From assembly GCF_019968605.1 (NCBI RefSeq), contig NZ_CP082966.1, positions 1,165,001 to 1,229,000 of the forward strand: DNA of 64,000 bases, written 5' to 3'. Shown here piece by piece: positions 1-9,326 of the stretch (positions are counted from its first letter, which is position 1; every line of letters begins with the position of its first letter). Position numbers and translations under genes: made by a program. Source of the DNA: Polaribacter litorisediminis (GTDB lineage: Bacteria > Bacteroidota > Bacteroidia > Flavobacteriales > Flavobacteriaceae). The notes beneath the pieces are model-generated. The model was not told the origin of the DNA. It saw only the letters and a program-made list of their open reading frames with translations, and ran no database searches.

Positions 1-1
1 T

Positions 2-1222
2 GATGCTGCAGCATCTTTAGTAGCTGATCCAGAAACTGGTGGATCAAGAGGAACTGTTGCAATGTTATCTTCAAATCCAAATGGTACAGTTTGGCAAGGT
101 ATCAACATTTCTTTAACAAAAAATGTTGATTTAACAAGCGAATTAACAATGACTATGGATGTTTACTCAACTGTTGCCATCACAATTGCACCAAAAGTAG
201 TAAATGGTAGTGGAGCTCCAGATTCTACTACATCAGTTTCTCACACAGGTTCTGGTTGGGAGACTTTAACGATGACTTTTGATCAAGGTTTAGACGCAAC
301 TGGTCCTGCAAATGGAAAGTATTCAGGTTTTGTAATTTATTACAACTGGAATTCGGGTACTAACGGTTTTGGAGCGCAAGATAGTAGAGTTTTTTATGTT
401 GATAATATTTCCGGTATTGGAGCCGATCCTGTGGTTTCGGCAGCTCCTACGGATGCACCACCAACTCCACCAAGTTATGACGCAGAAAATGTGATTTCTT
501 TATTTAGTGATGCTTATGCAGATGTGAGTAATATTACTTGGGGAACTTCTTGGGATACAGCAGATATTGATGATGAAGTAGCCGCTGGCAATAATGTGAA
601 AAAAGTTAATATTAGTGGTTTTTTAGGTGTTGATTTTAGCTCAACTCCATTAAATTTAAATGATTTCACGCATTTTCACATAGATGTTTGGACTGAGGCT
701 GAAACATTAGATAAAAGTCTTAATCATAAATTATCTAACCACGCTGCAGGTGCAGGGGAAACTAGTGCTATAGAGTTTACAACAACAAATGTAAGTACCC
801 CAGCTTTGCCAGATCCTAATCCTGGTACTTGGATCTCTTATGATATTCCTTTAGCAAGTTTTACTATTGCTGGTGCTAGCTTGGATAGAGAGGCAATTGC
901 ACAATACCTTTTAACTTCTAATTTAGGTATAGTTTACATAGATAATGTATATTTTTATAAAGAAGGTACTGCAAGTGTAGCAAACAATGAATTATTAGGG
1001 TTCTCTATGTATCCAAACCCAACAAAAAATTTATTAAATATTTCTGCTAAGGAAACTATTCAAAAAGCAGATATCTTTAACGTATTGGGTAAAAAAGTAA
1101 TGAGTGTTAATGTAAATGATACTCAAGCTTCTGTAGACGTTTCTAATTTATCATCTGGTATTTACTTAATTAAATACAACGTAAATGATGCAGTAGGTAC
1201 TGCAAAATTTGTAAAAGAATAA
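2..1222 (+). CDS. T9SS type A sorting domain protein, C-terminal part (partial at window edge)
   Basis: The reading frame is already open at base 2, so the gene begins before the window. Two beta-rich modules are visible: the first ends near the phrase VFYVDNISGIGA, the second starts at ENVISLFSDAYADV and ends at IVYIDNVYFYKEG. Both resemble jelly-roll carbohydrate-binding modules of flavobacterial polysaccharide-utilisation proteins. The last ~80 residues (GFSMYPNPTKN, then DVSNLSSGIYLIKYN) are a type IX secretion type A sorting domain, so the product should be exported and anchored or released at the cell surface. A terminator follows. The glycan-binding role is inferred from module style; no catalytic motif is visible in the part present. 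The Met at 62 is an internal residue. Confidence 0.85.
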   Translation, partial: DAAASLVADPETGGSRGTVAMLSSNPNGTVWQGINISLTKNVDLTSELTMTMDVYSTVAITIAPKVVNGSGAPDSTTSVSHTGSGWETLTMTFDQGLDATGPANGKYSGFVIYYNWNSGTNGFGAQDSRVFYVDNISGIGADPVVSAAPTDAPPTPPSYDAENVISLFSDAYADVSNITWGTSWDTADIDDEVAAGNNVKKVNISGFLGVDFSSTPLNLNDFTHFHIDVWTEAETLDKSLNHKLSNHAAGAGETSAIEFTTTNVSTPALPDPNPGTWISYDIPLASFTIAGASLDREAIAQYLLTSNLGIVYIDNVYFYKEGTASVANNELLGFSMYPNPTKNLLNISAKETIQKADIFNVLGKKVMSVNVNDTQASVDVSNLSSGIYLIKYNVNDAVGTAKFVKE

Positions 1223-1255
1223 GTTTAAAAATAGTTTAAACGAATTCCATAATAT

Positions 1256-1287
1256 AAAGAACCGAACAGCAATGTTCGGTTCTTTTT
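1256..1287 (+). terminator. Rho-independent terminator of the T9SS gene
   Basis: The arms AAAGAACCGAACA and TGTTCGGTTCTTT flank a short loop and are followed by T residues, 34 bases after the stop codon. Confidence 0.85.
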
Positions 1288-1415
1288 TGTGGTTATAATT
1301 CCTGTAATTCTTTAGTGTAGGATGAACTATGAATTATCTTTATAGAGGTCAGTAGATAAACACTTATAAATTTAATTTTTAGGTAATTTTAAGTCAGTTG
1401 TTAATAAAGTGTTGG

Positions 1416-1573
1416 TTGTCAGTTCGAGACCCAAGAAAAAAATTTTTACAAGCGTAGAAGATGACGTAAATTTGTTTTAAATATACTGAATTGCAAAATA
1501 ATTGTAAAAATACAAGTAACTTTAATCGATCTTTAAATCACTGAAAAACAATTATTTAATAAAGACGTCAATG
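1416..1573. repeat. 158-bp direct repeat, copy 1
   Basis: Near-identical to 2325-2482, with the same length and only scattered substitutions. It begins with the REP-like head TTGTCAGTTCGAGACC and ends at GTCAATG. No open reading frame is conserved in it. Confidence 0.9.
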
Positions 1574-1575
1574 AT

Positions 1576-1674
1576 AATCCAGGTGTCAGTTCGAGTGATT
1601 TCAATTTTTCATTGAAATTGTATCGAGAACTCATTGAAATTGTATCGAGAACTCATTGAAATTGTATCGAGAAC
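1576..1674. repeat. REP-like element with three tandem 22-bp tails
   Basis: The head TGTCAGTTCGAGTG is followed by a hairpin (ATTTCAAT / ATTGAAAT) and then the tail TTGTATCGAGAAC. The 22-bp unit starting TCATTGAAATTG and ending ATCGAGAAC is repeated exactly three times at 1609-1630, 1631-1652 and 1653-1674. The same head and hairpin recur at 2138-2214. Confidence 0.85.
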
Positions 1675-2137
1675 CTATATACCAAAAAACAATCTTTTGA
1701 TTTAGCATATCCAAAAAAGAGATAGCTTCGTTATTAGCAATGACGGTTCTAGGGACAGCACGTCATTGCGAAAGATGCACGATTGAAGCAATCTTTTAGT
1801 TTAAAAAACCCTAATAATGTTTTTACATAAACTAGTTAAAAGTATATTTTTCTTTTATTCTTCTTTTCTTTTCCATTGATGAATACTGAATCCAGTTCAG
1901 CACAGGCTTCACCAAAAATCTAGACTTACTTTTTCGCTATGCGAGTTACCTACAACCAAAATATATTTTGGTTTTGGTAGTCTTGAATTCTACAAGCGAT
2001 TTCACTTTCGTGTCCAGACTCATTATTGAGTTCCCCAATCAAGTTGAGGACAAGCTTTGGACACTTAGCCGTTGCATCCCTTTTCAATTCCTACGAAAAA
2101 TAAAATAGGTCGAGTTTAGATTTCGATTTTTAAAGTA

Positions 2138-2214
2138 AATCCAGGTGTCAGTTCGAGTGATTTCAATTTTTCATTGAAATTGTATCGAGAACTCATTCAA
2201 ATTGTATCGAGAAC
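2138..2214. repeat. REP-like element with two tandem 22-bp tails
   Basis: Same head and hairpin as the element at 1576, but with two tail units (2171-2192 and 2193-2214). The second has one change (CATTCAAATT). Tail number therefore differs between copies. Confidence 0.85.
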
Positions 2215-2250
2215 ATTTTAGAAGTAAAGAAGTAAATAGAAATTAAAAGC

Positions 2251-2296
2251 TTCTCGATACAAAATTTCTGAAAAATAAATTTCACTCGAAGTGACA
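2251..2296 (-). repeat. REP-like element, inverted copy
   Basis: Read on the minus strand this stretch runs from TTGTCACTTCGAGTGAAATT to TTTTGTATCGAGAAG, the head and tail of the element at 1576. The centre differs but can still fold. Confidence 0.7.
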
Positions 2297-2324
2297 ATCG
2301 GTTTATTAAGAATGATCATATTCT

Positions 2325-2482
2325 TTGTCAGTTCGAGACCCAAGAAAAAAATTTTTACAAGCGTAGAAGATGACGTAAATTGGTTTTAAATATACTGAAT
2401 TGCAAAATAATCGTAAAAATACAAGTAACTTTAACCCACCTTTAAATCACTGAAAAACAATTATTTAATAAAAATGTCAATG
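2325..2482. repeat. 158-bp direct repeat, copy 2
   Basis: Second copy of 1416-1573. Here the repeat is followed at once by GCGCAGTCGAGAACC, which resembles the tail of the short REP-like element. The 158-bp unit may therefore be the inside of a longer element bounded by REP-like ends. Confidence 0.9.
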
Positions 2483-2840
2483 GTAGCGCAGTCGAGAACC
2501 ATTTGAGCACTTTCAATAGGTTCCGATTATGCTCAAGTTGACATTTTTTAAACGAGTATGTTTAGTTCTTATGAACTAACTACTGGCTACTTATAATATT
2601 TATTTGACAAGTCATTGAATCGCTTAAAACATTTGGTTATGTCAGTGTGTGTCTATATTAATCTTCTGTAAAACATTTTCCACAAGTCAAGGTTGACATA
2701 TTAATTTTTTTAATTTGGGAATATTATCGATTACCTTAATAAAATATAAAATTCCTAAACATCGACTAGGTTACTATCCGCTAAAGCTAATACCAAATTA
2801 TTCTTGGGAATTAAAAAAAAATAGATAAACCTTCGTTACT

Positions 2841-3010
2841 GTCATTCCCGTGAAAATGGGAATCTAAATAATAGAATTTTGGTTTTTGACCTTTTTAGTT
2901 CAAAGCTTGTGCTCAACTTGATTGGTTATGAAACGATTGAAACCTGCCTGGCGGTAGGCAGATACCTCTATGGCTCTGCCGCGAGGATAGTTCGTTTCAA
3001 GAAATTCTTT
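2841..3010. repeat. Dispersed three-hairpin repeat, copy A
   Basis: The module order is GTCATTCCCGTGAAAA (hairpin with GGGAATC), then GACCTTTTTAGtTC (degenerate hairpin), then CAAAGCTTGTGCTCAACTTG, and an outer pair GAAACGA / TCGTTTC enclosing a TATGGCTCTGC segment. It matches copies at 17887-18106 and 40631-40834. Copy A has an extra hairpin, CTGCC..GGTAGGCAG, near 2945. Confidence 0.85.
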
Positions 3011-3080
3011 AATTAAAAGTAAGTAAGCCTAAAAGAAACGATTTATTCCGGTATTTTAGTTCTAAAATGGTCATAGAAAA

Positions 3081-3111
3081 AAAGGACCTAATTAAAATTA
3101 AGTCCTTTATT
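3081..3111 (-). terminator. Terminator after the DUF4369 lipoprotein gene
   Basis: Arms AAAGGAC and GTCCTTT flank an AT-rich loop between a run of A and the stop codon of the minus-strand gene at 3138. Confidence 0.6.
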
Positions 3112-3137
3112 CGTATTATGGTAATCTTTTAGAATCT

Positions 3138-3851
3138 TTATTCTTTTACTTCAGCTTCAGCTTTCTTAATATTATCTAGATACTCTTGAAAGCGTTTTCC
3201 GTAAAAAGAATTTTTAGCTCTTGGAGACAAAGAGTTGTTTACAGTATCTAACATTTTTAAACTTGCATCGTACATTTCTGTTAAAGCAATGTAAGGAGCC
3301 ACTTCTAAATCTGCATTTGTAATGGCAAAATTTGTTGTAAATAAAACTCTTCTTCTAACCATTTTTTTATAATCGTTCTCTAGTTGTTGCACCAAATCGT
3401 CATCTTTTGCTCTTTTCGCATCAAAGTCTTTTTTAATAAAATCTAAACGGTCATTCTGAAATCTTCTACCAATAACATTGTATTTATCTAAAACCTCTTG
3501 ATTTTTAGAACCGGTAATTATAGGTTGGTTTCCAAATTTATCAACATGATCGTTGATGGTAATAATTCCTTCTTCACCAAAAAATAAAATTCTTTTATCC
3601 GTTGTATTTCCATCAAAAGTTAAATAATAAAGAACAGGCGAATCTACATTATCCGTTAAAGTAAAAGTATCATTTCCTAATAGCGCAATAGAATCTACTG
3701 AAACTAGAACAGTATCTACCATTTTTTGAAGATATAATTTTCCTTTTTTCAAGCCTTTAATTTGTCCTTGAACAATCATATTGCCTTCTTTTTTAGAGGA
3801 ACAAGAATGTAGAACTACGGCGAGTAGGAGTATTGAAAGAATTTTTTTCAT
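3138..3851 (-). CDS. DUF4369 domain lipoprotein
   Basis: 237 aa. A signal peptide ends in a lipobox (LHSC, Cys17) followed by SSKKEGN, so the protein should be lipid-anchored outside the inner membrane. Residues ~25-125 have the beta-rich DUF4369 pattern (GQIKGLKKGKLYLQK, DSPVLYYLTFDG). That domain usually precedes a thioredoxin-like domain in Bacteroidota. Here the second half is helical and charged with no CxxC motif, so it is not a thiol oxidoreductase. The gene is separated by 67 bp from the DUF819 operon upstream and has its own terminator. Function unknown. Confidence 0.85.
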   Translation of the reverse strand: MKKILSILLLAVVLHSCSSKKEGNMIVQGQIKGLKKGKLYLQKMVDTVLVSVDSIALLGNDTFTLTDNVDSPVLYYLTFDGNTTDKRILFFGEEGIITINDHVDKFGNQPIITGSKNQEVLDKYNVIGRRFQNDRLDFIKKDFDAKRAKDDDLVQQLENDYKKMVRRRVLFTTNFAITNADLEVAPYIALTEMYDASLKMLDTVNNSLSPRAKNSFYGKRFQEYLDNIKKAEAEVKE

Positions 3852-3918
3852 TTTGACTAAAATTTAAGTGTGCAAATATGCATTTTTATTAAGATAAAGG
3901 CTACAAAAAGTTTTAAAA

Positions 3919-5313
3919 TTAACTGACCCATTTCATCATTAAAGCGCAAAAGAATGCGCCATAAGTTCCTACGGCATAACCTAAAACTGCCAATAAAACA
4001 CCCACCGGAGCTAAAGAAGGATGAAAGGCACCAGCAACCACAGGAGCAGAGGCAGCACCTCCAATATTTGCCTTAGAACCAACGGCTAAAAAGAAATAGG
4101 GAGCTTTTATAATTTTGGCAACTAAAAATAATAAACCGACATGAATAATCATCCAAACAAAACCGATAGCAAATAAACTGATGTTTTCTACGATAGCATT
4201 TAAATTCATTTTCATTCCAATAGAGGCTACTAGAATATAAATAAAAACAGTTCCTATTTTACTAGCGCCAGCCCCTTCATAACTTTTAATTTTTGTAAAT
4301 GATAAAAAGATACCCACGGTTGTAGTGGTAATAATCAACCAAAAGAAAGAGCTTCCTAAACCAAAATCAACTAAAAAAGGAACATTATGGGTAATATAAC
4401 TTCCAAGATAATCGCCTATAATATGCCCTACGGAAGTAACGCCAAAACCAATTCCTAATAGCATAATTAAATCATTAAAAGATGGAATTCTTGCCGTTTC
4501 TAATGTAAACTTTTCCATCTTGTTTTTAAGTTCTGTGATCGATGAATTATCAGCTTTAAACCATTTATCTATGGCATCAGATTTTGCTACACCAATTAGT
4601 AAAAATGCCATCCAAACTTCGGCAACTAAAACATCAACTACCGCCATAATACTAAATAAACTATCGGAAACTTCCCATTGTTCTTTCATCGCTAATTGAT
4701 TGGCTCCGCCGCCAATCCAACTTCCCGCAACGGTAGAGAGTCCTTTCCAAAGTTCGGTTCCTTCTACTTGCGTTAAAATATCTGGAGCCACATATTTAAA
4801 GAAAATAATAGCTAACGGTCCTCCGATCATAACGCCAATAGTCGCGGTAAAAAACATAATTAATGCTTTGGGACCTAGTTTAAAAACACCTTTTAGATCG
4901 ATGCTTAAGGTTAATAGAACCAATGAAGCTGGAAGTAAAAAACGAGACGAAATATAATATAATTTACTGCCTCCGGTAAATTGAGCATAGATAGTACTGT
5001 CAATATTATTCGTGGAAATATAGGCTTTTAAAGAAGCTAAATTTGTGACATTTTCTAAATTTCCATAAAGTGATTGCAAATGTGTTATGGTTGCGTTTAC
5101 ATCAATCCATTTATCAGCAATAATTCCCAAGGAACTAAAAATAGAAGGGATAAAATAGCAGAGTAGAAGTGCAGGGACAATTTTATAAAATTTAGAGAAA
5201 GCTTCTTTTTTTGAAGTGTAAAAAATTCCTGCAAGAATTACACATAAGATTCCGAATATTACGGTATCATTTGGAAATAAAGGAATGTCATTGTTAATTT
5301 CTGAAATACTCAT
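3919..5313 (-). CDS. DUF819 family integral membrane protein
   Basis: 464 aa with many hydrophobic helices. The glycine-rich segments WIGGGANQLAMKE and GSKANIGGAASAPVVAGAF are hallmarks of the DUF819 (YjcL-like) family, an inner-membrane family with a transporter-like fold of unknown substrate. The length is normal for the family. It is the last gene of a three-gene minus-strand operon, 19 bp after the DUF2490 gene. A role in transport is inference from topology only. Confidence 0.9.
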   Translation of the reverse strand: MSISEINNDIPLFPNDTVIFGILCVILAGIFYTSKKEAFSKFYKIVPALLLCYFIPSIFSSLGIIADKWIDVNATITHLQSLYGNLENVTNLASLKAYISTNNIDSTIYAQFTGGSKLYYISSRFLLPASLVLLTLSIDLKGVFKLGPKALIMFFTATIGVMIGGPLAIIFFKYVAPDILTQVEGTELWKGLSTVAGSWIGGGANQLAMKEQWEVSDSLFSIMAVVDVLVAEVWMAFLLIGVAKSDAIDKWFKADNSSITELKNKMEKFTLETARIPSFNDLIMLLGIGFGVTSVGHIIGDYLGSYITHNVPFLVDFGLGSSFFWLIITTTTVGIFLSFTKIKSYEGAGASKIGTVFIYILVASIGMKMNLNAIVENISLFAIGFVWMIIHVGLLFLVAKIIKAPYFFLAVGSKANIGGAASAPVVAGAFHPSLAPVGVLLAVLGYAVGTYGAFFCALMMKWVS

Positions 5314-5332
5314 AAGTATTTAATATTTTATT

Positions 5333-5995
5333 TTATGAATGATTTGTGTTGATTATGATTCCTAATTGAATTCTATGAAGCTCCAAATTCGTAAATTGGT
5401 TGTAAAAGTAGCCTAAACGAAGTTTTAAAGTCCTATCGATTTTTTTCAGAATGCCTGTGCCTATTCTATTTTGTTCAAAAACTTGCGATTTAAATCGTAA
5501 AAACACTTCGTTGAAAGCATAAAGTTCCAAGTTTTTTTTTAGAGGATATTTTAGAAACAAACCATATCTAATTCTATGTTGAATTTCATTAGTAAAGTTT
5601 GGTCTTTTAAATCTTTGTGCCAAACGTATTCGATGTTTAAACCTAATTTTATTCCAATATTTTTCTAAATGTAAATCCTGATAAAATCGATATTCATATA
5701 AATTGGGGACCACTTTTTTGTAGGATGTGTCTGTAATTGAATAAACAAAACCTGTTGTAAAATTTATATTTTTAGTAAAAGCATAGTTGAAACCCAATCT
5801 ATATATTTCTTGCTGATATTCCGAAGCTAATTCAAAATACCTAACATGCGCACTCGTCATTATTTTAATTTTTTCTGATAATCGATGCGTACCGTTATAC
5901 ATATACCAGGCTCCAACTTGGTTTTCAGCCAATTCTTGTCCTTGAGTTTTTAAAAAGATAAAGCTCAAGCATAAAAAGAAAATTTTTTTCTTCAT
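5333..5995 (-). CDS. DUF2490 outer-membrane-like protein
   Basis: 220 aa. A Sec signal peptide (MKKKIFFLCLSFIFLKTQG) is followed by alternating aromatic and polar beta strands typical of DUF2490 (VGAWYMYNG, FNYAFTKNINFTTGFVYS, KHRIRLAQRFKR, ELHRIQLGIIINTN). Such proteins are predicted outer-membrane beta barrels of unknown function. It lies 7 bp downstream of the sortilin-like gene and 19 bp before the DUF819 gene, which suggests cotranscription. Confidence 0.85.
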   Translation of the reverse strand: MKKKIFFLCLSFIFLKTQGQELAENQVGAWYMYNGTHRLSEKIKIMTSAHVRYFELASEYQQEIYRLGFNYAFTKNINFTTGFVYSITDTSYKKVVPNLYEYRFYQDLHLEKYWNKIRFKHRIRLAQRFKRPNFTNEIQHRIRYGLFLKYPLKKNLELYAFNEVFLRFKSQVFEQNRIGTGILKKIDRTLKLRLGYFYNQFTNLELHRIQLGIIINTNHS

Positions 5996-6002
5996 TTAAT
6001 TT

Positions 6003-9000
6003 TTACTCCACAGCATATATTTTAGTTTGCTTAAAAGGAGAAATTTGAATGTTTTCCACCAACTTTTTATAAGCAAGCCAATCGTTATTAAAGAAGGTAT
6101 TCGTTTCAGCAACCACTTTTTTGAATTCTTCTTTAAATTGATTCATTAATGTTTTTTCTGTATCAGTTTGTTTTCCGAATCGTGATCGAATATAACGACT
6201 CGCTAAACCAAAACGTTGATTTACCGTAATTTCTGGATTTCTTGTAATTCCTTGTCTTTTATCGATTGAACCTAAGTACTTGGCAATTAAACTATCAATT
6301 TTTTTGTTAGTTTCCGTAGATGCTTTTATTTCGGTTTTATATTTTTCTTTATCTTCTTTAGATAAATTTTCTTTAATTTTAGTTACTGCATTTTTACTTT
6401 CAACCAATTGTTTTACAATGTTTGCAATTTTCTCTTGATAGGTTTCAAGCACTTTACTTGCCTTGTATTTCTGATTGATGGCATCCTCTGAAATTTGTAA
6501 TCTTGGGTCGAACTCCACTTTTATAGTTTGTTCAGAAACGGCATCTCCAAAAGTCATTTTTAATTGATAAATTCCTGGTTTAACAGTAACACCAGAGGGT
6601 TCTCTTGACGATTTTCTAATGCTTCTAGAGGCTCTGTCTACACCTTTTTCTCTTAAATACCAAGTAGTTTTGTGCACGCCATTTTCTTTTGGGGTTTTAA
6701 ACTTTAAAGTTCTTATGTGTCTTTCTCCATCAAAAATTTCTAGTTTTATAGAATCATATTGAACCATATTTTTCTTTTGATCCTTAACTTTTTCGGAAGT
6801 CTTGCTTTCTTCTTTCTTTTTTTCTTCTGGTTTGTTGATGTAGTAAGAAATTAAAGCGCCGCTTCTTCTGTTTTCTCCTTGGTATAAAGCATCAGCACCA
6901 AATCGACTTCCTGTAGGTTGTTGGGTAGCTGTTTGATAGGCAGTTGGTGGTGCAAATAATACTAGTTTTTCTTCAACTACATTTTTGGCAGCCATGGTTC
7001 TTAGCGGACGAATATCATCTAAAACCCAAGCAGCACGACCAAAAGTTCCAATAATTAAATCATGTTCTCTTGGGTGAATCACCAAATCCTTTACCGGAAC
7101 TGTTGGGAAACCTTCGGTCCATTTGGTCCATTTTCCTCCAGCATCGATCGAAATGTAGAGACCATCATCGGTTCCTAAAAATAATAGATTCGCATTTTCA
7201 GGATCTTCTATAATACACAACGTATAACTTTGCACATCATTTTCATCAACAATACGTTCCCAAGATTTTCCGTAATTTTTGGTTCTATAGGCATATGGAG
7301 TGTAGTTGAAACGTCTATAATCATTGGCAATTAATAAAGCTTCTCCTTTATTTTTATTGGATGCTTTAATTTGTGTAATCCAACTATTTTCTGGTAAACC
7401 TTTTATGTTTTTCGCAACATTAGTCCAAGTTTCGCCACCATTTTTGGTGATATGAACTTGGCCATCATCTGTAGCAGCCCATAAAACATCTTTTTCTAAA
7501 GAAGTTGGTTCTACGACCAAAACTGTACAATGATTTTCTGCACCCGTTGCATCCATGGTTAAACCACCACTTTCAGATTGTTTCAATTTTTCAGGATTAT
7601 TGGTTGATAAATCGGGTGAAATAACTTCCCATGTTAATCCTTTATCGGTTGATTTATGAACAAACTGACTTCCGAAATACAAGGTATTTGTATCAAAAGG
7701 ATCTATATTAATTGCCGCATTCCAATTAAAACGTAATTTTACATTCGGGTCTTTATGCGTTGGTTTTACAGAATAATTATTCCCAGTAATATAATCATAT
7801 CTTAACACAGAACCTTGCTGACTCATAGACCATCCATAGCGAGAATCTTCTTTATCTGGCACCACATCAAAACCATCGCCAAAACTAATTTCTTGCCAAT
7901 AAGAGTTTCTGATTCCTTGTGCTTTCCATACATAAGCAGGTCCTCTCCACGAACCATTGTCTTGCATTCCGCCATAAACATTATACGGGAATTCGTTATC
8001 AACATTAATATGATAAAATTGTGCAACAGGAATGTTGCCTATAAATCGCCATGATTTTCCGCCGTCTCTTGTGATATTTAAACCACCATCATTTCCATCA
8101 ATCATAAATTTTCCATTGGTTGGATGAATCCACCAAGCATGATGATCTGGATGCACTCCATTATCAACACCATAAGCTGGCATTAATTCCGTAAAGTTTT
8201 TTCCACCATCTTGAGAAACATTGATATAGGTAAAAACGGTATACAGTCTGTTTTCATTCTGTGGATCTACATAAATTTCTGAATAATAGAAAGGACGATT
8301 TCCAATACCTGGTTTGTCATTTACTTTTTTCCATTTAAAACCACCATCTTCACTTTTGTATAAAGCGTTCTTTTTTGCTTCAACTAACGCATAAATAACA
8401 TTCGGTTCACTTGGTGCAATTGCAACACCAATTCTACCTAATTCTCCTTTTGGGAAACCTTCTTTTTCTGTGATTTCTTTCCAATTTTCTCCTCCATCAT
8501 GGGTAATGTATAAACCACTTCCTTCTCCACCAGATTTAAAAAACCAAGGATCACGTTTGTGTTCCCACATTGCCGCAATAATTTTATTAGGATTTGTAGG
8601 ATCCATAATTAAATCGGCAGCGCCTGTTTTGTTATTATTATATAAAATTTGTTTCCAAGTTTTACCGCCATCAATAGTTTTATAAACACCGCGTTCTTTG
8701 TGTTCTCCCCAAGGCGAACCAATGGCACCAACATAAACGATATCAGGATTTGTAGGATGAACAAGTATTCTATGAATATGTCTTGTTTTTTCTAAACCCA
8801 TCGCTTTCCAAGTTTTTCCAGCATCTAAAGATTTGTAAATTCCGAAGCCACCATTTAAACTATTTCTTGGATTTCCTTCTCCGGTGCCTGCCCAAATTAC
8901 ACTTGGATTCGATTGTTGAATGGCAACTGCACCAATAGAAGCAGTCAATTCTTTTTCGAAAATTGGTTCCCATTTAACACCTCCAGAAGTAGATTTCCAA

Positions 9001-9194
9001 ATTCCACCAGAAGCAGTACCTACATACATTATTTCTGGGTTGCTTTCTACAACATCAATGGACGTTACACGTCCAGACATGCCTCCAGGACCAATATTTC
9101 GTGGTTTCATGTTTTTTACCAAATCCATAGAAAATTCCTGTGAAAAGACTAGGGTAGAAGTACATAAAAAAAGTAAGGTGAGTAATTTTTTCAT
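6003..9194 (-). CDS. Secreted sortilin/VPS10-like BNR-repeat beta-propeller protein
   Basis: 1063 aa. Signal peptide 1-18 (MKKLLTLLFLCTSTLVFS). The next ~720 residues carry many Asp-box/BNR repeats (DAGKTWKAMG, DGGKTWKQI, DGGENWKEI, DGGFKWKKV, NGGETWTNV, DAGGKWTKW), the signature of sortilin/VPS10 and exo-sialidase-like propellers. These are often labelled glycosyl hydrolase, although no catalytic residue can be assigned here. A Lys/Glu-rich linker near residue 790 leads to a beta domain (VTVKPGIYQLKMTFGD) and a helical C-terminus. There is no T9SS sorting domain, so a periplasmic location is likely. First gene of the operon with DUF2490 and DUF819. Confidence 0.9.
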   Translation of the reverse strand: MKKLLTLLFLCTSTLVFSQEFSMDLVKNMKPRNIGPGGMSGRVTSIDVVESNPEIMYVGTASGGIWKSTSGGVKWEPIFEKELTASIGAVAIQQSNPSVIWAGTGEGNPRNSLNGGFGIYKSLDAGKTWKAMGLEKTRHIHRILVHPTNPDIVYVGAIGSPWGEHKERGVYKTIDGGKTWKQILYNNNKTGAADLIMDPTNPNKIIAAMWEHKRDPWFFKSGGEGSGLYITHDGGENWKEITEKEGFPKGELGRIGVAIAPSEPNVIYALVEAKKNALYKSEDGGFKWKKVNDKPGIGNRPFYYSEIYVDPQNENRLYTVFTYINVSQDGGKNFTELMPAYGVDNGVHPDHHAWWIHPTNGKFMIDGNDGGLNITRDGGKSWRFIGNIPVAQFYHINVDNEFPYNVYGGMQDNGSWRGPAYVWKAQGIRNSYWQEISFGDGFDVVPDKEDSRYGWSMSQQGSVLRYDYITGNNYSVKPTHKDPNVKLRFNWNAAINIDPFDTNTLYFGSQFVHKSTDKGLTWEVISPDLSTNNPEKLKQSESGGLTMDATGAENHCTVLVVEPTSLEKDVLWAATDDGQVHITKNGGETWTNVAKNIKGLPENSWITQIKASNKNKGEALLIANDYRRFNYTPYAYRTKNYGKSWERIVDENDVQSYTLCIIEDPENANLLFLGTDDGLYISIDAGGKWTKWTEGFPTVPVKDLVIHPREHDLIIGTFGRAAWVLDDIRPLRTMAAKNVVEEKLVLFAPPTAYQTATQQPTGSRFGADALYQGENRRSGALISYYINKPEEKKKEESKTSEKVKDQKKNMVQYDSIKLEIFDGERHIRTLKFKTPKENGVHKTTWYLREKGVDRASRSIRKSSREPSGVTVKPGIYQLKMTFGDAVSEQTIKVEFDPRLQISEDAINQKYKASKVLETYQEKIANIVKQLVESKNAVTKIKENLSKEDKEKYKTEIKASTETNKKIDSLIAKYLGSIDKRQGITRNPEITVNQRFGLASRYIRSRFGKQTDTEKTLMNQFKEEFKKVVAETNTFFNNDWLAYKKLVENIQISPFKQTKIYAVE

Positions 9195-9242
9195 TTTATG
9201 TGTTTTGAATATTTGAATTTACAGCCACCAATATACAAAATA

Positions 9243-9272
9243 GAAAACGCTCAATAAAAATTGAGCGTTTTT
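9243..9272 (-). terminator. Bidirectional-looking terminator hairpin
   Basis: Arms AAAACGCTCAA and TTGAGCGTTTT enclose TAAAA, with U-tract potential on both strands. It ends the minus-strand 9327-12296 gene group before the sortilin-like gene. Confidence 0.75.
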
Positions 9273-9326
9273 TTAACAATATTATTTTTGTTTTATAGTA
9301 AGGGAGCATGCTCCCTTGCAAAAAAA

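Larger units (their letters stand above)
1288..3080. other. Gene-free repeat island
   Basis: About 1.8 kb with no credible gene on either strand. It contains a 158-bp direct repeat, short tandem 22-bp repeats, forward and reverse copies of a REP-like element and one copy of a longer dispersed hairpin repeat (listed separately). It also holds a degenerate repeat-like stretch around 1735-1795 (GTCATTGCGAAAG type) and an inverted copy near 2034-2062 of the module CAAAGCTTGT..CTCAACTTGATTG found in the hairpin repeat. Some or all of the island may have accumulated by repeat insertion. Confidence 0.7.

Noticed and set aside
1609..1674. CRISPR-like tandem repeat
   Set aside because: The 22-bp units abut directly with no spacers; they belong to the REP-like element.
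4700..4957. Plus-strand open frame of 85 codons
   Set aside because: Antisense shadow of the DUF819 gene, with low-complexity content and no supporting motif.
8920..9216. Plus-strand open frame near the sortilin-like gene start
   Set aside because: Antisense to a long signal-peptide-bearing gene; no family pattern.
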